Assembly (NCBI GenBank): GCA_946415695.1
Contig: CAMKTM010000086.1
Span: forward strand, 1-9,574
Direction: 5' to 3'
Length of the DNA: 9,574 nt
Origin: an uncultured Prevotellaceae bacterium
GTDB taxonomy: Bacteria > Bacteroidota > Bacteroidia > Bacteroidales > Bacteroidaceae
Shown: in pieces, positions 4,083 through 9,574 of the stretch
Layout of the letters: the number at the start of each line of letters is the position of its first letter
Numbering within the stretch: position 1 is the stretch's first letter
Made by a program: the position numbers and the translations under genes
Notes under the pieces: generated by a model
Database searches by the model: none
Told to the model about the DNA's origin: nothing
The model's input: only the letters and a program-made list of their open reading frames with translations

Positions 4083-7061
4083 ATGGACAAGATAAAGGTC
4101 AGAAACAACCGGCTAATGGCTAAACAAGGCGGCATGATGTGTATCATTATGCTGCTTGTCATCCTTGTCTCCTGCTCAACCAAAAAGAACACACCCGCCA
4201 CTCGTGCCTACCATGCACTGACCGCCCGCTTCAACACGCTCTACAACGGTCAGGTGGCTTTCCTCGAAGGGCTCGAAGCACAGAACAAAGGCCACAAGGA
4301 CAACTTCAACGAGATACTGCCCATGTACATCAGCACGAACAAGGCAACGGCTGCCATGGGGCAGAGCAACTACGAGACCGCCATCACCAAGTGCGAGAAA
4401 GCCATCAAGGTGCACAGCATCAAGAAGCGTCCCGTCGCAAAAGGCAACAAAAAGCGCACGGAGAAGGAAAAGGAATTCATGGCTCGCAAAGAGTTCAACC
4501 CATACATCTACCACGCCTGGCTGATGATGGCCGACGCACAGTTCCGCAAGGGCGAGTTCTTCGAAGCAGCATCCACCTACAACTACATCCTGCGACTCTA
4601 CAGCACACAACCCGACATCACCTCTGTGGCAAGGGCACGTCTGGCAAGATGCTACGTGGCATTGGACTGGCCCTACGACGCCGAAGACCTGCTGAACAAG
4701 ATGAAGCGCGACAGCATCACACGCAAGGGACAGGCAGAGTTCGACAATACGAAGGCGGGCTACTACGTCCTTACACATCAGTACAGCGAAGCCATCCCAC
4801 ACCTCAAGAACGCCATTAAAACCACCCGAGGGAAACTGCCCCGGGCACGACTCAATTTCCTCCTTGCACAACTCTATCACGAAATAGGACGAGACACGAT
4901 GGCCTACAAGGCACTCTCCAAAGTCATACGAGCCAGCCCGCCCTACGAGGTGGCATTCAACGCACGCATCATGCAGACAGAAGTGATGCACAAAGGAAAG
5001 TTCCGGCAGATGATTGCACGCCTCAAACGCATGGCACGAAGCGACAAGAACAAAGACTATCTCGACAAAGTCTATTACGCAATGGGCAACATCTACCTCA
5101 GCAACGAGGACACCACCCATTGTATCTACGCTTGGGAGAAAGGCTTGGAGGAAAGCAAGAAGAACGGCCCCGACAAGGCAACGCTGCTACTCCACCTCAG
5201 CCAGCTCTACTGGGAACAGGAAAACTACATCGATGCAGCACGCACCTACAAACTTCTCGTCAGCGCACTCGATAAAGAACACCACGAGTACAAGGAAAGC
5301 GAGCGACGCAGCAAGATACTTACCGACTTGGAGCCTCACCTAAGCACCATCAAACTCCAAGACAGCTTGCAAGTCCTCGCCCAAAGCCCGGAAGAAGTTT
5401 ATATGGCAGCCATTGACCGCGTCATCGCCGAACTGCGCAGAAAGGAGAAGGAAGAAGCCAAGAAGGCAGCTGCAAACGGAACACTCAATCCCAACGCACC
5501 CAACAACGGCATGATGCCCAACAATGCAAATGCTCCGGGCGCAAACAAACCTGCCCTCGCAACGGACTTGAGCTCGTTTGGCAACCGTCAGCAAGGCGAC
5601 TGGTACTTCTATAACCCCACGACAGTGAAGAACGGCCTGCAGGAGTTCCAAAAGCGATGGGGCATGCGTCGAAATGAAGACTATTGGCGCATCAGCAACA
5701 AGCAGTCGCTCGTCAAAAATACGGAAGGAAACGACGACCAGAACCTCAACCTCGACCAGGCAGCAGCCGACAGCCTCTTCGGAGGTGTAGGCGGTGGAGC
5801 AGCCGACAGCCTCGCAAATGCCGAGCAGGCGCTGAAGGACTCGCTCGCCAACGACCCACACGAACGCGAATACTACTTACGGCAGATTCCTTTCACCGAG
5901 GAACAGATGGAAGAGTCGAACCGCCTGCTTGGCGATGCTCTCTATAATGCCGGCATCAAGGAACAGGAGCAGCTCGAGAACTTCCCCCTCGCAGAACGTA
6001 CGATGATACGTTTCCTTAACGACTTCCCCGAGCACGAGGGAACGGACAACATCTTCTACCACCTCTTCCTGCTCTACGGACGCATCGGGGACCTGGAGGC
6101 TGCCGAGGAATACAAAGGCTATCTGCTCGAGGACTTCCCCGAAGCAAAGCTCGCAGCCTTGCTCGGCAATCCCAATTACGAGATGATTGCCCGCGAAGGC
6201 AAGCACGTCGAGGACAGCATCTATGCCGAGGCATACGCTTCCTATCAGACGGAACAGTACGACAAGGTGGAGGAGAACTATCAGTTCAGTACGGACAACT
6301 TCCCCGAAGGCACACACCGTGCCCGAATGATGTTCATCCGAGCCATGAGCTCGCTCTACAGCGGGCAGCGCGACACCTTTATGGTGACGCTTCGCGACGT
6401 GATACAGAAGTTCCCGAAGGAAGAGGTGACGGAGCTTGCACAGGCCATCGTGAAAGGTATTGACGAGGGACGTATGCTCATGGACGACCGCTACGATGCC
6501 AGCAGCATCTGGAGCCGCCGCACACGTTCCGAATCGGGCGACAGCACAGAAGTCGCGCCACAGCTCAAGGACGACCGCTACAGCAACTTCAACTTCGTCC
6601 TTGCTTACCCGACGGGAAGCCTCGACGAGAACATGCTTGTCTTTGAAATGGCGCACTACAACTTCACGAACTTCATGGCGCGTAACTTCGACATCGAGAT
6701 TCAAGCCGACGCTGGGCTGACAATGATGATCATCAAAGGCTTCTTCTCCTACGACGAAGTCCATGCCTATGCCCAGAAACTCTATTCTGACGACCGTATG
6801 CGGACGCGTCTCGACGGCATCCGAACACTGCTTATCTCCGACGACAACCTGAAGATGATAGGCAAAGAGTTCAGCTTCGACGACTACAAGGCGTTCTTCG
6901 ACGAGCACTTCGCACCGCTCGACGTGCCGGAAGACCTGAAGATAGACAGTCCGACTGACCTCGAGATTCTCGACCCCGACGAGTTGGACAAGCAGGAACA
7001 GGAAGAGAAGGAAGCCGAAGAAGAGGCTGGGGCTGAAGATGACTTCCCCTTCGGCTTCTGA
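4083..7061 (+). CDS. porW: PorW/SprE-type TPR lipoprotein of the type IX secretion system
   Basis: A 992-residue lipoprotein. A basic N-terminus and hydrophobic stretch (18-30) end in the lipobox L28-V-S-C31, followed by STKKNTPATRAYHALTARFN, the opening typical of SprE (gliding, Flavobacterium) and PorW (Porphyromonas). Residues about 90-430 hold tetratricopeptide-like helical repeats. An Asn/Pro/Ala-rich stretch (about 465-495) leads to the conserved GDWYFYNP (505-512) and KRWGMRRNEDYWR (about 524-536). A second helical-repeat region spans about 620-800. A C-terminal domain with LVFEMAHYNFTNFMARNFDIEI follows, and the protein ends in an acidic tail. PorW is required for T9SS function and is known to contact the PorK/N ring through PorN. 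The lipid anchor places it in the envelope. It precedes porX by 81 bp, so envelope component and cytosolic regulator are probably cotranscribed. The ATG at 4083 gives a complete lipoprotein signal; a later ATG at 4116 would still keep it. Confidence 0.92.
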   Translation: MDKIKVRNNRLMAKQGGMMCIIMLLVILVSCSTKKNTPATRAYHALTARFNTLYNGQVAFLEGLEAQNKGHKDNFNEILPMYISTNKATAAMGQSNYETAITKCEKAIKVHSIKKRPVAKGNKKRTEKEKEFMARKEFNPYIYHAWLMMADAQFRKGEFFEAASTYNYILRLYSTQPDITSVARARLARCYVALDWPYDAEDLLNKMKRDSITRKGQAEFDNTKAGYYVLTHQYSEAIPHLKNAIKTTRGKLPRARLNFLLAQLYHEIGRDTMAYKALSKVIRASPPYEVAFNARIMQTEVMHKGKFRQMIARLKRMARSDKNKDYLDKVYYAMGNIYLSNEDTTHCIYAWEKGLEESKKNGPDKATLLLHLSQLYWEQENYIDAARTYKLLVSALDKEHHEYKESERRSKILTDLEPHLSTIKLQDSLQVLAQSPEEVYMAAIDRVIAELRRKEKEEAKKAAANGTLNPNAPNNGMMPNNANAPGANKPALATDLSSFGNRQQGDWYFYNPTTVKNGLQEFQKRWGMRRNEDYWRISNKQSLVKNTEGNDDQNLNLDQAAADSLFGGVGGGAADSLANAEQALKDSLANDPHEREYYLRQIPFTEEQMEESNRLLGDALYNAGIKEQEQLENFPLAERTMIRFLNDFPEHEGTDNIFYHLFLLYGRIGDLEAAEEYKGYLLEDFPEAKLAALLGNPNYEMIAREGKHVEDSIYAEAYASYQTEQYDKVEENYQFSTDNFPEGTHRARMMFIRAMSSLYSGQRDTFMVTLRDVIQKFPKEEVTELAQAIVKGIDEGRMLMDDRYDASSIWSRRTRSESGDSTEVAPQLKDDRYSNFNFVLAYPTGSLDENMLVFEMAHYNFTNFMARNFDIEIQADAGLTMMIIKGFFSYDEVHAYAQKLYSDDRMRTRLDGIRTLLISDDNLKMIGKEFSFDDYKAFFDEHFAPLDVPEDLKIDSPTDLEILDPDELDKQEQEEKEAEEEAGAEDDFPFGF

Positions 7062-7074
7062 AAGCCCCCTCTAA

Positions 7075-7092
7075 CTCCCCCTCTATGGGGAG
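7075..7092 (+). other. Short hairpin in the porW-porX gap
   Basis: CTCCCC (7075-7080) pairs with GGGGAG (7087-7092) around a 6-nt loop, 13 bp after the porW stop. An A/T-rich stretch without a T-run follows, so it is unlikely to be a strong terminator. The CCCCCTCTAACTCCCCC-type text looks like a short dispersed palindrome that I recall between genes in many Bacteroidetes genomes. It may set the ratio of porW to porX message. Confidence 0.5.
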
Positions 7093-7110
7093 AATAAATG
7101 AAATTGAAAA

Positions 7111-7146
7111 TAAATCGTAAATCGTAAATAGTCAAATTGTAAATGA
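7111..7146 (+). repeat. Degenerate 7-bp tandem repeat running into the porX start codon
   Basis: TAAATCG (7111), TAAATCG (7118), TAAATAG (7125), an 8-nt variant TCAAATTG (7132) and TAAATGA (7140) follow one another. The last unit contains the porX ATG (7143-7145). The period and the placing against the start codon match the ATGAATT repeat at 3748-3768. Confidence 0.75.
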
Positions 7147-8690
7147 CATACAAGCTTCTTTGGGTTGACGATGAGATAGAGCTGCTGAAGGCTCACATCC
7201 TTTTCCTCGAAAAGAAAGGCTACCAGGTAGAGACCGTAACGAACGGCTATGATGCCCTCGACCGTTGTGCGGAAGAGGCGTTCGACCTCATCCTGCTCGA
7301 CGAGAACATGCCGGGACTCAGCGGCTTGGAGACACTGAACCGCGTCAAGGAGCTCTTGCCGGCCACACCCGTCGTGATGGTCACAAAGAGCGAGGAAGAG
7401 CACATCATGGAGCAAGCCATCGGTGCAAAGATTGCCGACTACCTCATCAAACCCGTCAACCCCACTCAAATCCTGCTGACCCTCAAGAAGAACATCCAGC
7501 AGAAGGAAATCGTGACGGAGCACACACAGACCGGCTACCAGCAGGACTTCTCACGCTTGGGAATACAGATAAGCGACGCCTCCAGCATCGAGGAGTGGAA
7601 GGACGTCTATAAGAAACTCACCTATTGGGAGCTTCAGCTGAGCGAGACGGAGAGCGGGATGCAGGAAATGCTCTCCATGCAGCGACGCGAGGCAAACAGC
7701 GGATTTGCCAAGTTCATAAGGAAGAACTATATGCGCTGGATGGAAAAGCCGGAAGAGCGCCCCGTCATGAGTCCCGACATCTTCAAGCGCACCGTCTTCC
7801 CTCTGCTCGACAAAGGCGAGAAAGTCTTCCTCATCGTCATCGACAACTTCCGCTACGACCAGTGGCGCGTCCTCCTGGGCGAGATTGCCGAAGCCTTTTC
7901 CGTCGAGGAAAACCTCTACCTCAGCATACTCCCCACCGCCACCCAGTACGCCCGCAACGCCATCTTCAGCGGCCTGATGCCCATCGGTATCGCCAAGATG
8001 TTCCCCAACCTGTGGGTCGATGAGGACAGCGAAGAAGGCAAGAACCTCAACGAAGAGCCGCTCGTCAGGACACAGCTCGAACGCTACCGCCGGAAAAACA
8101 CCTTCACCTACCACAAAATAAACCATTCGGGAGCCGTCGAGAAGTTCGTACAGCAGATACCCCAACTGCAGAAGAACGACCTGAACGTCGTCGTCATCAA
8201 CTTCATCGACATGCTCAGCCATGCCCGCACCGAAAGCCTCATGGTCCGCGAGCTTGCCAGCAACGAAGCCGCCTACCGCAGCATCACGCAGAGCTGGCTG
8301 CGACACTCCGCCGTCAGCGAGCTCTTCCGCACACTCGCAGCCCAGGACTGCACCATCGTCCTCACCACCGACCACGGCAGCATCCGATGCTACAACCCCA
8401 TCAAAGTCATCGGCGACCGCAACACCAACACAAACCTCCGCTACAAGCTCGGCAAAAACCTCTCCTACAACCCCAAGGAGGTCTTCGAGATAAAGGAACC
8501 CGTCCGTGCCGGACTGCCAAGCCCAAACCTCAGCACAACATACATCTTTGCCACGGGCGACGACTTCTTCGCCTACCCTAACAACTACAACTACTACGTG
8601 CAGTACTACAAGGACACCTTCCAGCACGGCGGCATCAGCATGGAGGAAATGCTCATCCCCCTCATCACCCTGCGAGGGAAGAAACGGTAA
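7143..8690 (+). CDS. porX: PorX, response regulator with PglZ/alkaline-phosphatase-like domain, T9SS regulator
   Basis: A 515-residue two-domain protein. Residues 1-120 form a receiver domain: acidic pocket D9-D10, phospho-acceptor D53 in LILLDENMPG, Thr81 and Lys103 in LIKPVNP. There is no DNA-binding domain. After a helical linker (about 120-215), residues 216-515 form a PglZ-type domain of the alkaline phosphatase superfamily. Likely metal and catalytic residues are D234 in VIDNFRYDQW, Thr267 in TATQYARNAIFSG, D356 and H360 in FIDMLSHAR, D410 and H411 in TTDHGS, and H495 in QHGGISMEEM. All key positions look intact. In Porphyromonas gingivalis PorX is phosphorylated by the sensor kinase PorY, controls T9SS genes with the sigma factor SigP, and its effector domain is a zinc enzyme that cuts oligonucleotides. 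No porY or sigP lies in this window. tsaE follows after 12 bp, a pairing I recall from other Bacteroidetes. Confidence 0.95.
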   Translation: MTYKLLWVDDEIELLKAHILFLEKKGYQVETVTNGYDALDRCAEEAFDLILLDENMPGLSGLETLNRVKELLPATPVVMVTKSEEEHIMEQAIGAKIADYLIKPVNPTQILLTLKKNIQQKEIVTEHTQTGYQQDFSRLGIQISDASSIEEWKDVYKKLTYWELQLSETESGMQEMLSMQRREANSGFAKFIRKNYMRWMEKPEERPVMSPDIFKRTVFPLLDKGEKVFLIVIDNFRYDQWRVLLGEIAEAFSVEENLYLSILPTATQYARNAIFSGLMPIGIAKMFPNLWVDEDSEEGKNLNEEPLVRTQLERYRRKNTFTYHKINHSGAVEKFVQQIPQLQKNDLNVVVINFIDMLSHARTESLMVRELASNEAAYRSITQSWLRHSAVSELFRTLAAQDCTIVLTTDHGSIRCYNPIKVIGDRNTNTNLRYKLGKNLSYNPKEVFEIKEPVRAGLPSPNLSTTYIFATGDDFFAYPNNYNYYVQYYKDTFQHGGISMEEMLIPLITLRGKKR

Positions 8691-8693
8691 GGC

Positions 8694-8719
8694 AAAATCA
8701 AAATGTATAAAATCAAAAT
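8694..8719 (+). repeat. 11-bp direct repeat across the tsaE start
   Basis: AAAATCAAAAT occurs perfectly at 8694-8704 and 8709-8719, 15 bp apart in period. The tsaE ATG (8703-8705) overlaps the end of the first copy, and the second copy encodes residues 3-6 (KIKI). Slippage between the copies would keep frame. Confidence 0.6.
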
Positions 8720-9122
8720 TCAAAACACAGAGGGGCTGCCAGAAGCAGCAAGGCAGTTCGTCGATGAAATGGGCGAAAATCGCATCTTTGCCTTCTATGG
8801 CAAGATGGGAGCCGGAAAGACCACGTTCATCAAAGCAATCTGCGAAGCCCTGGGCGTGGAGGATGTCGTAACCTCCCCAACCTTTGCCATCGTCAACGAA
8901 TATAAAACACCCCTTGGGGAGGCCGTCTTCCACTTCGACTTCTACCGCATCAAGAACCTCCGCGAGGCCTACGACATCGGCTGCGAAGAGTACTTCTACA
9001 GCGGCTCGCCCTGCTTCATCGAATGGCCCGAGCTCGTCGAGGAACTCCTGCCCGAAGACACCGTCCGCGTCAACATCGAAGTCCACGACGACGGCTCCCG
9101 CACCGTCACAGTCTCTTCCTGA
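8703..9122 (+). CDS. tsaE: TsaE, ATPase of the tRNA N6-threonylcarbamoyladenosine (t6A37) complex
   Basis: Cytosolic P-loop ATPase that works with TsaB and TsaD to place threonylcarbamoyl on A37 of tRNAs reading ANN codons; formerly YjeE. The 139 residues hold the Walker A loop FYGKMGAGKTTF (31-42, Lys39), the conserved VTSPTFAIVNEY, the Walker-B-like segment FHFDFYRI, and FIEWPELVEELLPED near the C-terminus, all in the family order. Length is normal (about 140-155). The ATG at 8703 lies 12 bp after the porX stop, so cotranscription and possibly translational coupling are likely. It is the last gene of the plus-strand string; only a weak hairpin at 9175-9196 follows. No tsaB or tsaD is nearby. 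Confidence 0.95.
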   Translation: MYKIKIQNTEGLPEAARQFVDEMGENRIFAFYGKMGAGKTTFIKAICEALGVEDVVTSPTFAIVNEYKTPLGEAVFHFDFYRIKNLREAYDIGCEEYFYSGSPCFIEWPELVEELLPEDTVRVNIEVHDDGSRTVTVSS

Positions 9123-9174
9123 AAAATCTTTACACAATTTCAGCTTTCAGCCCGCACCTCGGCCACCTGAGCAA

Positions 9175-9196
9175 TGCCGCGTTTTTCAACACGGCA
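9175..9196 (+). terminator. Weak hairpin after tsaE, possible operon end
   Basis: TGCCGCGTT (9175-9183) pairs with AACACGGCA (9188-9196) with one C-A mismatch around TTTC. It lies 52 bp after the tsaE stop. The T-run is inside the hairpin, not after it, so an intrinsic terminator is doubtful. Confidence 0.35.
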
Positions 9197-9209
9197 CACC
9201 GAATTGCAT

Positions 9210-9227
9210 AACGAGGCACGCCTTGTT
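9210..9227 (+). repeat. Dispersed copy of the 22-bp repeat core
   Basis: AACGAGGCACGC (9210-9221) matches the unit junctions of the 2037-2168 array exactly, 7 kb away. Here the core continues as CTTGTT, so AACGAGGC and GCCTTGTT can form an 8-bp stem with one G-U pair around AC. The array junctions continue TCTTATT instead. Confidence 0.6.
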
Positions 9228-9294
9228 TGAAATTTACCCCCGTCTCGTTCACCATTATCACAGCCCATTTTTCGCCAAAATCTTTGTTTTGTTT

Positions 9295-9313
9295 GACGGT
9301 ATGTCATGCCGTC
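9295..9313 (+). other. Small hairpin
   Basis: GACGGTAT (9295-9302) pairs with ATGCCGTC (9306-9313) around GTC, with one T-G wobble. No T-run follows. The role is unknown. Confidence 0.4.
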
Positions 9314-9505
9314 CTTGTACTATCTTAACATCTTCCTTCAATTATCATCCTTCTAACCACCTGATTATCAACGCACACTCGTTTTAAGCCCATTTCTTTC
9401 CTTTTCCCACTCCAAGTGCCACGAGACAAAAAAACGCCCTCAAAACGCGTCCTTTTGCGAAAATCTTTTACAAACTATTGCCGTCCGGGGATTTCGCCCT
9501 GACAT

Positions 9506-9563
9506 CTTTCTACCCCTTCGGGGCTTGGGACACGCCAAAGGGGCAGAAAGCCTGGAAGGCTTT
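9506..9563. repeat. Palindromic block at the window end, possible dispersed repeat element
   Basis: CTTTCTACCCCTT (9506-9518) and AAGGGGCAGAAAG (9538-9550) are inverted repeats matching at 12 of 13 positions across a 19-nt spacer. Two smaller hairpins overlap them: CCCC-TTC-GGGG (9513-9523) and AAAGCCT-GGA-AGGCTTT (9547-9563), the latter a perfect 7-bp stem. The wording (CCCCTTCGGGGCTT, GGCTTTACTATTTGTAA) resembles short repeated elements I recall from Prevotella and Bacteroides intergenic regions. That family assignment is from memory only, and the element probably continues beyond the window. Confidence 0.55.
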
Positions 9564-9574
9564 ACTATTTGTAA

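Larger units (their letters stand above)
9123..9574. other. Gene-free 452-bp tail of the window
   Basis: No frame here has protein-like composition, and the short frames that enter it are continuations of wrong frames of tsaE. It holds two small hairpins, one copy of the 22-bp repeat core (9210-9221) and a palindromic block at the end. The middle (about 9314-9450) is C/T-rich with no structure I can name. The word AAAATCTTT recurs with similar flanks at about 9122, 9277 and 9460. No full TAnnTTTG promoter was found on either strand, only near misses. Confidence 0.7.

Noticed and set aside
4176..6908. Long minus-strand frames of 314, 173 and 343 codons
   Set aside because: All are antisense to porW and have no recognisable domain, promoter or signal. 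They are shadows of the codon usage.
7551..9137. 528-codon minus-strand frame
   Set aside because: It lies antisense to porX and tsaE, both of which have full motif sets. Its Val/Asp/Glu-rich composition reflects the opposite strand's codon bias.
8884..9387. Ser/Thr/Pro-rich 167-codon plus-strand frame
   Set aside because: It is an out-of-frame reading of tsaE extended into the gene-free tail, and its low-complexity composition is typical of a wrong frame in GC-rich coding DNA.

Overview
The window looks like chromosomal DNA of a Bacteroidales bacterium, most likely a Prevotella-type member of Prevotellaceae. Three things point there. The promoters carry the Bacteroidetes -7 element TAnnTTTG, in two cases with a TTTG -33 element 19 or 20 bp upstream. 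No Shine-Dalgarno sequences stand out and leaders are A-rich. The gene content includes PorW/SprE and PorX, which are specific to the Bacteroidetes type IX secretion system (T9SS).

Layout. (1) 1-227, minus strand: 5' end of a secreted protein resembling GH88/GH105 unsaturated glycuronyl hydrolases, cut by the window edge. (2) 228-387: divergent intergenic region with a -7 element for each direction. (3) 388-1164: birA, a single-function biotin-protein ligase. (4) 1168-1239: eight 9-bp CTATAGARA tandem units. (5) 1262-1969: pyrH (UMP kinase), followed by a hairpin. (6) 2037-2168: six 22-bp tandem units. (7) 2279-2351, minus strand: tRNA-Pro(GGG) with its own terminator and promoter; the promoter is interleaved with the divergent aroA promoter. 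(8) 2459-9122: five plus-strand genes with gaps of 12-81 bp: aroA, a small acidic CCxxHxxC protein, porW (TPR lipoprotein), porX (response regulator with PglZ/alkaline-phosphatase-like domain) and tsaE. No good promoter is visible inside, so they may form one operon of about 6.7 kb driven from 2409-2439. (9) 9123-9574: 452 bp without a gene, with one copy of the 22-bp repeat core, two small hairpins and a palindromic block that runs to the window edge.

How the genes fit together. PorW and PorX both belong to the T9SS: PorX is the cytoplasmic regulator and PorW an envelope lipoprotein. They share the putative operon with two housekeeping functions, aroA (chorismate pathway) and tsaE (tRNA t6A synthesis). 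The small protein upstream of porW is the least understood gene here and the best candidate for an undescribed part. Otherwise the coding content is ordinary core genome. The more unusual signals are the intergenic repeats, including 7-bp tandem repeats whose last unit supplies a start codon, and the interleaved tRNA/aroA promoters.
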